Assembly: GCA_963666825.2 (NCBI GenBank)
Contig: OY763044.2
Coordinates: 2,728,001-2,792,000 of the forward strand
Source of the DNA: Saccharicrinis sp963666825
GTDB taxonomy: Bacteria > Bacteroidota > Bacteroidia > Bacteroidales > Marinilabiliaceae
DNA length: 64,000 nucleotides
Reading direction: 5' to 3'
Below the pieces are notes generated by a model. It saw only the letters and a list, made by a program, of their open reading frames with translations, made no database searches and was not told the origin of the DNA. Each line of letters starts with the position of its first letter. The stretch's first letter is position 1. This document shows, piece after piece, positions 53,392-62,095 of this stretch. Made by a program: the position numbers and the translations under genes.

Positions 53392-54579
53392 TTACTTCCC
53401 TTGAATTTTCTTATTATCACCTATCATAAAAAACGCAACTAAAATACCAATCAAGGCCATAATTGCACCTAAATAATACGCACCAAACAATCCATACAAC
53501 GAATAACCAATCCCTATAATTAATGGACCTATCGTTTGTCCTATACGTATCACCATTCCATTAATTGACATAAAAATACCTCGTTGATTATCGGGAGCCA
53601 GATTTGCAACAGTAGTATGTAAACTAGGAATATTTAATCCCTGAGCAGAACCAAATAACAATATTGGTACTATAAAAAATACCAACGAATTAATGCTTGG
53701 CATCATAACGGTTACAATAAAATACAATATAAAAGCCACCTTTAACAAGGTCAAACTACCATATTTCCATGTTAATTTACCTACTTGCGAAGCCAATATA
53801 GCTGTAGTCAGCGAGCTCAATGATAACAACATCCCTATTTTGGGAGGAGTCAATCCAAATTTATGATCTAACAAAAATGGTAAGTATGTTATAAATGGAC
53901 CATATAAAATAATAAAAGTTAGAATACCCAGAATAAAAACAGCAATAACCTCTTTTCTTGTAATACTAACAGATAACTCTTTAGCATACTGTCTAAAATT
54001 AGCCATCTTTTCAATTTCAGGTTCCTTAATCCCAAATATTACAAATAACCCAACAGGTACGGCCAACAAAGGAATAATAAATGGATAATTCCATGCAATT
54101 CCGGCTAAAATCCCTCCCACCAAGGGATATGAAGCGGTTGATAAACTCAATACACTTGCGTTATATCCCATCGCCTGAGGACGTAATTTCCCTTTAAAAA
54201 AATCGCCAATTAATGTTGTATTTAGTGAGGCCAACGGAGCAGCTCCAATTCCTTGAATAACCCTTAATAATAAAATATAATGGTAATTACGAACAAAGAA
54301 AATGGCAAATCCAGATATGGCAAATAAAAATAACGATGGTATTAAAACTGTTTTTCTACCCAATCTATCTGCTATAATTCCTCCTACCGGAGTTAAAATT
54401 ATACCAGGAAAAGTAAATGCACTAATTAAAAAGCCTACTTGAGTCTTAGTTAAGTTAAAAACCTGGGATATTTTGGGTAGTGCAGGGGTTATACTTGCCA
54501 CCCCCAAAACACCAATTAATGTGATACTAAAAATTACATAAAGTCTTTTATCTTTTAAAAGATTAATCTCCTGATTCAT
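53392..54579 (-). CDS. MFS family transporter
   Basis: The 395-residue inner-membrane protein has 12 predicted helices. The Major Facilitator signature GGIIADRLGRKTVLIPSL lies between helices 2 and 3, and RVIQGIGAAPLASLNTTLIGDFF is the pattern of the helix 4-5 region in drug/proton antiporter-type members. It resembles multidrug efflux proteins, but the substrate is not known. It begins 19 bases after the lipocalin gene, and they probably form an operon with the GNAT-nitrilase gene. No glycan link is visible. Confidence 0.88.
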   Translation of the reverse strand: MNQEINLLKDKRLYVIFSITLIGVLGVASITPALPKISQVFNLTKTQVGFLISAFTFPGIILTPVGGIIADRLGRKTVLIPSLFLFAISGFAIFFVRNYHYILLLRVIQGIGAAPLASLNTTLIGDFFKGKLRPQAMGYNASVLSLSTASYPLVGGILAGIAWNYPFIIPLLAVPVGLFVIFGIKEPEIEKMANFRQYAKELSVSITRKEVIAVFILGILTFIILYGPFITYLPFLLDHKFGLTPPKIGMLLSLSSLTTAILASQVGKLTWKYGSLTLLKVAFILYFIVTVMMPSINSLVFFIVPILLFGSAQGLNIPSLHTTVANLAPDNQRGIFMSINGMVIRIGQTIGPLIIGIGYSLYGLFGAYYLGAIMALIGILVAFFMIGDNKKIQGK

Positions 54580-54598
54580 ACAATAATTATTCTTACTA

Positions 54599-55135
54599 TT
54601 AATCTATATTGTGTTCAATCCACAATAAATTATCTGTTTTAAAACCAATATTATTTGCTAATTCCAGATATTGATGTTTAATTGTTTCAGGTATAGTCTT
54701 CTCCCTGGATAAGATCCATAAATATTCCAGATTCTTGCCTGATATTAATGCATACTTATACTCCTGATCCAATGCTATTACATTATATCCCGAATAGAAT
54801 GGCCCAAAGAAACTAACTTTTAGCATAGCAACCTCATCATCTTTAACAAATTTTGCTTTTCCAACAGCTTCTCTCCACTCTTTTTCCTCATAATCATAAC
54901 CTCTGTTTACTACCTTAATTGATCCATCCTTATTTAAAGAATATTCAGCTGTGGTATTATTTAATCCTCTCTCAAACTTAAAGTCGAAACGGGCAATCTC
55001 ATACCATTTACCCAGATACTTTTCTTTATCAAAAGGACTAACTGCCTCTACCCCTTCCGGAATAGAGGAACATGAAAATATAGTAAACATACTTAATAAT
55101 AAGAATAATGTTTGTTGTTGTTTTCTTAACTTCAT
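54599..55135 (-). CDS. blc: lipocalin family outer-membrane lipoprotein (Blc-like)
   Basis: The 178-residue product has a lipoprotein signal (MFTIFSCSS, Cys22). The lipocalin motif YLGKWYEIARFDFKFERG (about 40-57) with GxW, NRGYDYEEKEW, VSFFGPFYSGYNVIALD and EYLWILSREKTIP are the Blc/bacterial lipocalin pattern. Blc binds lysophospholipids or fatty acids and is thought to help membrane upkeep. The usual length is about 170-180. It is the middle gene of the operon GNAT-nitrilase, lipocalin, MFS, with gaps of 21 and 19 bases. Confidence 0.9.
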   Translation of the reverse strand: MKLRKQQQTLFLLLSMFTIFSCSSIPEGVEAVSPFDKEKYLGKWYEIARFDFKFERGLNNTTAEYSLNKDGSIKVVNRGYDYEEKEWREAVGKAKFVKDDEVAMLKVSFFGPFYSGYNVIALDQEYKYALISGKNLEYLWILSREKTIPETIKHQYLELANNIGFKTDNLLWIEHNID

Positions 55136-55156
55136 TCAGGTCATTTTTATTAGCAA

Positions 55157-56698
55157 TTACTTATCCATGCGCTCAATTTTATAAATATCCTCTCTACGAT
55201 CTTTAAGGTTTCTTACACTACCAAACTGATTTAACTCCCTTAACATATCTATATCCACATCAGCGATCAAAATCATCTCAGTATTTGGTGTTGCCTCGGC
55301 TTTTATACCATTAGTAGGGAAGGCAAAATCACAAGGTGTAAACACCATCGACTGAGCATATTGAATATCCATATTATGAACTTTTGGCAGGTTACCCACA
55401 CTACCCGCAATAGCAACATAACACTCATTTTCTATAGCTCGGGATTGAGCACAGTAACGCACCCTTGAATACCCGTTTTGTGTATCGGTTAAGAATGGAA
55501 CAAAAAGAATATTCATTCCCTCATCAGCTAACATTCTACTTAATTCAGGAAATTCAACATCATAACATATTAAGACACCAATCTTACCACAGTCTGTGTC
55601 AAAAGTTTTCACCTTTGTTCCTCCCTGAAGTCCCCAAACTTTAACCTCATCAGGCGTTACATGAAGCTTTTCAAAACGTTCAATACCTCCATCTCTTTTA
55701 CACAGATAACCTACATTAAACAGATTTCCATCAACAATTTCAGGCATGCTACCTGTAATAATATTAATGTTATAGGATATAGCCAACTCCGAAAAACGTC
55801 TGATAATTTCTTCCGTATATCCGGCCAATTTCCTAATAGCCTCAGGTTCTGAAAGGTGATTATACTTAGACATTAAGGGGGCATTAAAAAACTCCGGAAA
55901 TAAAGCAAAATCCGATCTGTATCCCGACACTGCATCCACAAAATACTCTACCTGCTGCATCAACTCATCCATATCTTTGTACAAACGCATTTGCCATTGC
56001 ACAAGACCTAATCGTATAATACTTTTAGTTGAAGTAGCTTTATTGTTTTCCTTCTCATAATATACATTATCCCATTCTAAAAGAACAGCATACTCTTTCG
56101 ACTCTTTATCTCCTTCCAGATATCCTTTTAAAACTCTGGCCGGGTGAAAATCATTTGAGACCTGAAAGTTTAATACAGGATCATGGATCTCCTTATTTCT
56201 AACCTTATCGATATATTGTCGTGGAGTTAGCTTATCAGCATATTGGTAATAATTTGGAATTCTACCTCCAAAAACAATTCCTTTAAGATTCAGCTTTTCA
56301 CATAACTCTTTTCGGTAATCATATAATCTTCGTCCCAAACGTAATCCTCTGAATTTTGGTCGAATAAATACATCTATTCCATATAAAATATCACCTGAAT
56401 CAGTGTGCGTATTAAAAGTATAATTACCGGTAATCTGATTGTAAGTATGCTTATCATCAAATTTTGAATAATCAACAATGATACTCAGAGCACAACCTGC
56501 CAATTCGCCATCTACCTTAATAGCTACCTGCCCCTCAGGAAACTTTTCTACAAGTGTTTTTATATGATGTTCTTTCCAATATGCATTTGGCATATTAGAA
56601 TAGGCTTCAATCATCGCATCTTTTATTTCCTGGTAATCTTCAATTTTAAGAAATACCAATTCAATATTATCTATTGAATGAATATCTTTTAGATCCAT
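55157..56698 (-). CDS. GNAT acetyltransferase-nitrilase superfamily fusion protein
   Basis: The 513-residue product is cytoplasmic. Residues 12-210 form a GNAT domain; GIDVFIRPKFRGLRLGRRLYDYRKEL contains the acetyl-CoA loop. Residues 228-505 are a carbon-nitrogen hydrolase with the triad Glu269 (FALFPEFF), Lys344 (RFEKLH) and Cys378 (VLICYDVEFPE). Such fusions are known in many bacteria; their substrates are unknown, and some annotate them only as omega-amidase-like. The two parts may acetylate and hydrolyse the same amine or amide. It is the first gene of the operon with lipocalin and MFS transporter, which hints at handling of an amine or lipid compound. Confidence 0.92.
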   Translation of the reverse strand: MDLKDIHSIDNIELVFLKIEDYQEIKDAMIEAYSNMPNAYWKEHHIKTLVEKFPEGQVAIKVDGELAGCALSIIVDYSKFDDKHTYNQITGNYTFNTHTDSGDILYGIDVFIRPKFRGLRLGRRLYDYRKELCEKLNLKGIVFGGRIPNYYQYADKLTPRQYIDKVRNKEIHDPVLNFQVSNDFHPARVLKGYLEGDKESKEYAVLLEWDNVYYEKENNKATSTKSIIRLGLVQWQMRLYKDMDELMQQVEYFVDAVSGYRSDFALFPEFFNAPLMSKYNHLSEPEAIRKLAGYTEEIIRRFSELAISYNINIITGSMPEIVDGNLFNVGYLCKRDGGIERFEKLHVTPDEVKVWGLQGGTKVKTFDTDCGKIGVLICYDVEFPELSRMLADEGMNILFVPFLTDTQNGYSRVRYCAQSRAIENECYVAIAGSVGNLPKVHNMDIQYAQSMVFTPCDFAFPTNGIKAEATPNTEMILIADVDIDMLRELNQFGSVRNLKDRREDIYKIERMDK

Positions 56699-57137
56699 AT
56701 TTATAATATTATTTTATTGATTATTAACCAAATGACCTGAATACAAACAATTTCCAGAATCGTGACTAATATATGAAATCATGTATTCTTAGCAATACTT
56801 ATTTAATAAAACTATAAACAATATCAGAGCTTTTAAATTAATCTTACATACTTTATAACATGATATACTAAGGTTGTATATATCAGTTAATAACCCGGTG
56901 TTTTCAATTAATGAAGAAGTAAGACAATAATAATATATTTATATTTAGATTATTAATAATCATGCAACTTTTAAACAAATTAACCTTTACTAAGTTTAAT
57001 AATTGACTATTATTTCGCAATATAAATTAGTAATCTTCTATAATTTAATTGCGTATCACACTTATACTTTACCCTATTGATTACTATCTTAATAAATAAA
57101 CATACATTATTATTGATTGACTTAAAAAAATAATAAG
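56699..57137. other. intergenic region between divergent genes
   Basis: 439 AT-rich bases with no protein-like frame. It must carry the promoters for the GNAT-nitrilase operon and for the aldo/keto reductase. I found no exact TTTG/TAnnTTTG pair on either strand. GATATA/TATATC at about 56862-56885 can form a weak hairpin. Confidence 0.5.
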
Positions 57138-58127
57138 ATGATTTACAGAAAATTAAAAAATACAGACTTAGAAGTTTCAGCAATCACATTTGGAGCCTGG
57201 GCTGCCGGTGGATGGATGTGGGGAAAAACAGAACGTTCTGAAGCTATTAAAGCAATTCAGGCAGGTTATGCTGAAGGTATGACTTCAATAGACACAGCTC
57301 CTATATACGGACAAGGAACAAGTGAAGAAATAGTTGGAGAGGCCATTAAAGGAATTCCCAGAGATAAAATTCAGATACTTACAAAATTTGGAATGCGCTG
57401 GGATTTAGATTCTCCACAAGGTGATTTTGCAATGAAGAGTCAAAATAACCAGGGTAAGGATATTGATATTTATAAATATGTCGGCAAAGAAAGCGTAATT
57501 AAAGAGTGTGAAGACAGTTTAAAACGTTTAGGAACAGATTATATTGATTTATACCAAATTCACTGGCCTGATTCGACAACTCCAATCGATGAAACATTTG
57601 AGGCTGTTGCAAAATTAATTGAACAAGGAAAAGTTCGCTATGCAGGTGTATGTAATTACAATGTAATGCAAATGAAACAGGCTAACAACGTTGTTTCTTT
57701 AGCATCTAACCAAGTTCCTTATAGTATGGTTAACAAAAAAATAGAAGACGATATTCTTCCTTATTGCCTGGATACAGAAACATCTGTTTTAGCATACAGT
57801 CCCATGGAAAGAGGTTTACTTACGGGAAAAATAACTCCGGGATATATTTTTCAGGAAGGCGATCACAGAGCTAATCACCCTCATTTTACTGAAGAATACA
57901 TTCAAAAAACAAATGCGTTTTTATCTAAGATAAAACCCATTGCCGATGAAAAAGGAGCTACTTTAGCTCAACTTGTATTACGATGGACTATTGAAAAACC
58001 AGGAATTACAGTTGCTTTAGCTGGAGCCAGAAACGCAGAACAATCCATACAAAATGCAAGAGCAGCTAAATTTGAGATTACTGCTGAGGAATTTAAATTT
58101 ATTGCAGACCTTGTAAAAGATTTATAA
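57138..58127 (+). CDS. aldo/keto reductase
   Basis: The 329-residue product is cytoplasmic. The catalytic tetrad can be read: Asp52 and Tyr57 (SIDTAPIYGQGTSEEIVGEA), Lys83 (ILTKFG) and His142 (IDLYQIHWPD). The C-terminal NADP-contact segment GITVALAGARNAEQSIQNARAA is present. The form resembles the YajO/Tas-like group that reduces aldehydes or sugar carbonyls with NADPH. It is a single gene, convergent with the DUF3124 gene, and they are separated by a hairpin. The substrate is not known. Confidence 0.92.
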   Translation: MIYRKLKNTDLEVSAITFGAWAAGGWMWGKTERSEAIKAIQAGYAEGMTSIDTAPIYGQGTSEEIVGEAIKGIPRDKIQILTKFGMRWDLDSPQGDFAMKSQNNQGKDIDIYKYVGKESVIKECEDSLKRLGTDYIDLYQIHWPDSTTPIDETFEAVAKLIEQGKVRYAGVCNYNVMQMKQANNVVSLASNQVPYSMVNKKIEDDILPYCLDTETSVLAYSPMERGLLTGKITPGYIFQEGDHRANHPHFTEEYIQKTNAFLSKIKPIADEKGATLAQLVLRWTIEKPGITVALAGARNAEQSIQNARAAKFEITAEEFKFIADLVKDL

Positions 58128-58140
58128 GATGTACAAAACT

Positions 58141-58171
58141 ACTTCCTGGGGACTATAATTCTTCAGGAAGT
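58141..58171. terminator. hairpin between convergent genes
   Basis: ACTTCCTG (58141-58148) and CAGGAAGT (58164-58171) form an 8-base-pair stem with a 15-base loop. Plus-strand tail AATTGATTTTCTTTTAT, minus-strand tail AGTTTTG; both are weak T tracts, so it may serve both genes. Confidence 0.6.
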
Positions 58172-58213
58172 AATTGATTTTCTTTTATACTAAGAAATTA
58201 ATAGAAGATATCT

Positions 58214-58732
58214 TTATTCATCATATACAATAACGCCTCTGGTTGAAAAAGATAATCCCTGTTGGCCATAAGTAGAAATCATAACAGCTTCAAACAAGGG
58301 CGGATTTTTGGAATCTTTTATTGACCAATCAAACAAAAAGTTAGCACCGGAACCTCCTTCTTTATCTTCTTCCGGGATTACGATTTCAACAGTTTCCAAT
58401 GGTTTAATAAATATAGGTTCGCTCAAATACTGGCGAATGTTATTTCCACTGGTATTATAGTAATCTGCTTTTGTAATAAAAATAGAATCCTTAGTAGATA
58501 CATTTCTAATACTAACAGTAATCGTTAAATCAAATGTTTTATGCTCTTGCGTATGATAAATATGCGAATAAACAGGCAAATAGGTTTTACCTTGGGTAAG
58601 ACTATCTATATCTACATTTATTGCTTTTCTATTTTCCAGATTCACCTTCGGTAATTGACTTATTTCTGTATGTTTTTGACAAGATGATAAAATCAACAGA
58701 ACCAATAATGCATTAAGAAGTGCTTTTGTCAT
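58214..58732 (-). CDS. DUF3124 family lipoprotein
   Basis: The 172-residue product has a lipoprotein signal (LLILSSCQKH, Cys19). TYLPVYSHIYHTQEHKTFDLTITVSIRN and GGSGANFLFDWSI are the DUF3124 pattern, a single beta-sandwich of unknown role. TAACTTTG (minus strand, 58749-58756) fits a -7 box but lies only 17 bases before the start codon, which would leave almost no leader. The gene is isolated between two non-coding stretches. Confidence 0.85.
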   Translation of the reverse strand: MTKALLNALLVLLILSSCQKHTEISQLPKVNLENRKAINVDIDSLTQGKTYLPVYSHIYHTQEHKTFDLTITVSIRNVSTKDSIFITKADYYNTSGNNIRQYLSEPIFIKPLETVEIVIPEEDKEGGSGANFLFDWSIKDSKNPPLFEAVMISTYGQQGLSFSTRGVIVYDE

Positions 58733-58781
58733 ACCTTTTCGTTTTTACCAAAGTTATAAATACTAACTAATTATTAAGGAA

Positions 58782-58813
58782 TATGTATAATATATATTTA
58801 GATGTTAAATTTG
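58782..58813 (+). promoter_or_regulatory. candidate promoter with no gene downstream
   Basis: TATG (58782-58785), 20 bases, TAAATTTG (58806-58813). The -7 box is exact and the -33 is one base off TTTG. No protein gene follows on the plus strand; a plus-strand terminator lies at 59243-59269. Confidence 0.4.
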
Positions 58814-59242
58814 ATTTATATCTATTGCACACATGAATTCATAATAACCTACAAACCAATATTCAATAACAATAAAGGTGATCTTATAATTGGACAACCA
58901 CCCTTATACCATATTAAAATATGACAAGAACGGTAATCTTAAGGTTGATGATCGGTATTTGTTCGGTTACTATATAGCGATGGCTATCCGATCACAATCC
59001 GATGACTATCCGATAAAATACCATTGCTGACCCGATGCATATCCGACGCAGAGTACAAGCAATACCATTAAAATACCGAATACGGAATAATTTTCTTTAA
59101 TTATCCGGATTTTTAGAATAATTATTACTTAAAACTGCAGAATTTGGAATAATTACTCCCTACTAAACAAAATATTGATTTATAAATTCCAAATATCAAA
59201 ATAGATATCACTAATTTACAATACATTAACACTAATAAATAG
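58814..59242 (+). other. gene-less region, possible small RNA, with spaced ATCCGAT words
   Basis: No frame longer than about 18 codons looks useful. ATCCGAT occurs at 58986, 58997 and 59008, spaced exactly 11 bases, then CCGAT at 59032 and ATCCGAC at 59041. GAATAATT occurs three times at about 59084-59153. The stretch is framed by a plus-strand promoter-like pair and a plus-strand terminator, so it could be transcribed. Confidence 0.35.
58986..59047. repeat. ATCCGAT words at 11-base spacing
   Basis: Three exact ATCCGAT heptamers one helical turn apart and two degenerate ones further on. This may be a decayed minisatellite or a protein binding array. GC-rich words stand out in this AT-rich gap. 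Confidence 0.6.
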
Positions 59243-59269
59243 TAACGGTAAAATTACCGTTATTTTTTT
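59243..59269 (+). terminator. orphan plus-strand terminator
   Basis: TAACGGTAA and TTACCGTTA (59243-59262) form a palindromic stem followed by seven T's. No plus-strand protein gene ends nearby. Confidence 0.75.
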
Positions 59270-59357
59270 GTCCTGTATATTGATTTAATTTAGCTACTAT
59301 AAGATGTTAGAAAAAAATCAATAATCATGGATAAAACATAAAGAAAATAATACGATA

Positions 59358-59396
59358 TAAAAAAAGCGCCTAAATACTTTCGTATTGAAAGGCGCT
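59358..59396 (-). terminator. terminator of the third Sus operon
   Basis: On the minus strand AGCGCCTT (59389-59396) and AGGCGCT (59365-59371) enclose an inner AATAC/GTATT stem with a four-base loop, followed by TTTTTT. It lies 43 bases past the last gene. Confidence 0.92.
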
Positions 59397-59438
59397 CCAA
59401 TTATTAAAATTAAACCATGTATTTAAAACAATATCAAC

Positions 59439-59861
59439 TTACTCTACAATTAATGTAAATGCATCTTTAACAAACTGATCACCATTAACATTAGAGACTT
59501 TGACAGTTAAATAATAACGTCCTGGTTCTAAAGTATTTTCATAAGGAATATAAAGAACACCTATTCCTTTAAGTTCTACATTGTCAAATACACTTTGGGC
59601 ATTACCATCATCTGTATTAACCTCAGAAAGAGAATAAGAAATTGGATCAGTACCTTCAACCCCCTGGATTTCCGTAGAAAACCATGGCGTTTGATATTTA
59701 ATACGCGAAGCATCTAAACTTGGATCTAAAACAGTGCGAATCACCATTGAATCAGGCAAATAACCAGCTTCTTCAGTTATTAAGTAACCTATTTCACCTT
59801 TTTCGCAACTTGCCAACCAAAAGCCTAATGATACTATAACTAATAATATTATTTGTTTCAT
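59439..59861 (-). CDS. small lipoprotein of the third Sus operon
   Basis: I choose the ATG at 59861 (MKQIILLVIVSLGFWLASCEKG), which gives a lipoprotein signal with Cys19 and 140 residues. An in-frame ATG at 59951 would place 30 extra residues before it. The rest is a beta-rich domain: DSMVIRTVLDPSLDASRI, SYSLSEVNTDDGNAQSVF and YENTLEPGRYYLTVKVSNVNGDQ, the last like an Ig-fold strand pair. I do not recognise the family. As the last gene after SusC, SusD and a FAS1-like lipoprotein it is a candidate surface glycan-binding protein, in the position SusE/SusF-like proteins take in other loci. Confidence 0.72.
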   Translation of the reverse strand: MKQIILLVIVSLGFWLASCEKGEIGYLITEEAGYLPDSMVIRTVLDPSLDASRIKYQTPWFSTEIQGVEGTDPISYSLSEVNTDDGNAQSVFDNVELKGIGVLYIPYENTLEPGRYYLTVKVSNVNGDQFVKDAFTLIVE

Positions 59862-59961
59862 ATGTTTAAAATTTATCTTTAAAGGCCATATGGAACTCAC
59901 CACAAATAAACTTTTTCTATAAAAAAAATTTAATCTCATGGTTCGTTTCAAGAATATACCT

Positions 59962-60573
59962 TTAAAATGGACTAAATGAATGAGTGTAACTTAACGCATG
60001 TACCACACCCGAATTGGTTTGAATATTAGTAGAAACCAACTGAACGGTTTTAGAGGTACTAAAAGACTGAGCAAAAGTACTTACAGGTCCGGCATCAACA
60101 ACAGCTCCATAATCAGACTTTCTTCGGAAAAGACGTACTGAATTCCCATTTGTATTTTCGACCAAAGTACCACCTTCATTTGTAGTTGTACCTTTCACTT
60201 CAAAGTCTATATCTTCCCAGGTATATTCAATGGGTATGATATAATCCTTAATATACTCTTCACATATTTCTACCGGAATATCACTTACGGTTTCATATCC
60301 ATTATCCAGCATAAATTTGCGAATAGAATGATTTGTAACACCTAAAAATGTAAATCTATCCTGTGCATCGGTTGATTCTGATTGAAACAACGATTCCATT
60401 CCTGCTCGAGAGATAACTAACATGGTGCTATCCCAATTGTAAGAACTTGTTTGAAAATACTCCCACATAGACATATCTAAATTGCCATCTGCTATTCCAG
60501 TGTCTATATAATAATCATCTTCACAGGCGACTAATGTTGTTATTACAACTAAAATATATATTAACCTTTTCAT
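59962..60573 (-). CDS. FAS1 (fasciclin)-like lipoprotein
   Basis: The 203-residue product has a lipoprotein signal (ITTLVACEDD, Cys17). The FAS1-like pattern is MSMWEYFQTSSYNWDSTMLVISRAGM, RFTFLGVTNHSIRKFMLDNG (the place of the usual TVFAPTNxAF motif), ISVEICEEYIKDYIIP-like spacing, and near the end NIQTNSGVVHALSYTHSFSPF, which corresponds to the conserved NGVIHVID strand. FAS1 domains mediate adhesion and, in Bacteroidota, occur in Sus operons as surface proteins. The gene follows SusD by 16 bases. The FAS1 assignment is by motif only and is divergent. Confidence 0.75.
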   Translation of the reverse strand: MKRLIYILVVITTLVACEDDYYIDTGIADGNLDMSMWEYFQTSSYNWDSTMLVISRAGMESLFQSESTDAQDRFTFLGVTNHSIRKFMLDNGYETVSDIPVEICEEYIKDYIIPIEYTWEDIDFEVKGTTTNEGGTLVENTNGNSVRLFRRKSDYGAVVDAGPVSTFAQSFSTSKTVQLVSTNIQTNSGVVHALSYTHSFSPF

Positions 60574-60589
60574 TTCGTTTCTTTTTAAA

Positions 60590-62083
60590 TTACATTCCTT
60601 GTTGTTTCCAATAGATATTTTGTCTCATTTTTGAGTTATTTGTAAATGCACCTTCAGATATAGGCCAATAAAGTGCACCATCCTCAATATTCTGATCTGT
60701 AATATCTTTAAATGATTCTACCATATTGCGTAACTCTCCATTTCTAACTAAGTCAAAGAAACGACAGTTTTCAAGGTAAAGTTCTTTATATCTTTCTTCT
60801 AAAATCACCAACTTTAAATCTCCTTCACTGGCATCGTATGTATTGGCTTTTGCTCTGGTACGTATTGTATTTAAGTCAACAATAGCATCTGTTGAATTCC
60901 CTAAACGATTGTAAATCTCTGCTCGTAACAAAATAATATCAGCAAGTCGAAATAATATTACATTATCTTCAAAAGTGGCGAAATCACCAGTACCATCGGT
61001 AGCCACAACAACATGACGCCATTTTTGCAAATAAGCACGACCTTTGGATTCAGAAAGTTCTGACATTGCATCTAGTTCATAAAAATATTCTGAACGTCTT
61101 TCATCATTAATATCAGAGAATAAATCCTTTACAGATGATGCTAAAATAGTGTTATACATATCCCAATTTGCTATATCTCCAATATTTTTCTTAGGAATAA
61201 TCGGATAACCAGTACACAAAGTAGCTAAGAAGGCATAACTTGTCAATTGATCATCGGAATTTGCGCGACCTTCAATTTCCAGAACTCCTTCACTACTATT
61301 TCCTAGCATAACATCTTCACATACAGACTCAATATCAGAAGCAAGACTATACTCAGTATTATCAATTACTTTTGTAGCAGCAGCTACTGATTTTTGTAAC
61401 ATCTCATTATTATTATCTAAAGATCCAAACCATGCATATGCATGAGCAAGTAAAGCATACGCTGCACCTTTTGAAGGCATTTGTTTAGTATCTACAGATG
61501 TTCCATCAGCCCATGTTAATTGACTATATTCAGGTAATAGCTCAGCAGCAGCTTCAGCATCAGCTAATAAAAAATCACGTAATTCATCAATTGTAGCTTT
61601 ACCTCTTTCAGAAACATCTGTTGAAGAGGTAACCAAAGGTGCTTCTCCCCATATTTTTGTAATAAAGAAATACGTATAAGCACGAACAAAGCGAGCCATT
61701 CCTACATAGTAATTATTCCTTTCTGTTGACATTCCTGCACGGTGATAATTATCCAAGATGGTATTGGCACAAGCAATAACCTTATAGTAACTACTCCATG
61801 AATAACTTAAGTAACCATAATCTAACTCATTTTCATAAACATATTTCCACAACCAGTTTGACATGCCATCTGTTGATTGCGCTCTGGTTTCTCCAAACAC
61901 CCACGGTATATTTGAGTAGGCACTTCGAAAGTACAGATGCATTGAATTAGCAAAAGATTCTACTTCCTGTTCATTTTGCCAATAGTTATTAATGTTAACA
62001 CTTACTTCCGGTGTAGTCTCCAACATATCGTCGCAAGAAGCCAAAATAAAGCAAGTGCATAGTATTGTTATTATTTTTCTCAT
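60590..62083 (-). CDS. SusD/RagB family glycan-binding lipoprotein
   Basis: The 497-residue product has a lipoprotein signal (TCFILASCDD, Cys16). RagB/SusD pattern: TPEVSVNINNYWQNEQEVESFANSM, YYKVIACANTILDNYHRAG, NNYYVGMARFVRAYTYFFITKIWGEAPLV, KGAAYALLAHAYAWFGS and the C-terminal FRLADIILLRAEIYNRLG, DLNTIRTRAKA, ILEERYKELYLENCRFFDLVRNGEL. This is the classical RagB/SusD form and differs from the two SusD-like_2 proteins earlier in the window. It lies 12 bases after the SusC gene. Confidence 0.96.
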   Translation of the reverse strand: MRKIITILCTCFILASCDDMLETTPEVSVNINNYWQNEQEVESFANSMHLYFRSAYSNIPWVFGETRAQSTDGMSNWLWKYVYENELDYGYLSYSWSSYYKVIACANTILDNYHRAGMSTERNNYYVGMARFVRAYTYFFITKIWGEAPLVTSSTDVSERGKATIDELRDFLLADAEAAAELLPEYSQLTWADGTSVDTKQMPSKGAAYALLAHAYAWFGSLDNNNEMLQKSVAAATKVIDNTEYSLASDIESVCEDVMLGNSSEGVLEIEGRANSDDQLTSYAFLATLCTGYPIIPKKNIGDIANWDMYNTILASSVKDLFSDINDERRSEYFYELDAMSELSESKGRAYLQKWRHVVVATDGTGDFATFEDNVILFRLADIILLRAEIYNRLGNSTDAIVDLNTIRTRAKANTYDASEGDLKLVILEERYKELYLENCRFFDLVRNGELRNMVESFKDITDQNIEDGALYWPISEGAFTNNSKMRQNIYWKQQGM

Positions 62084-62095
62084 CTTGTTATTATA

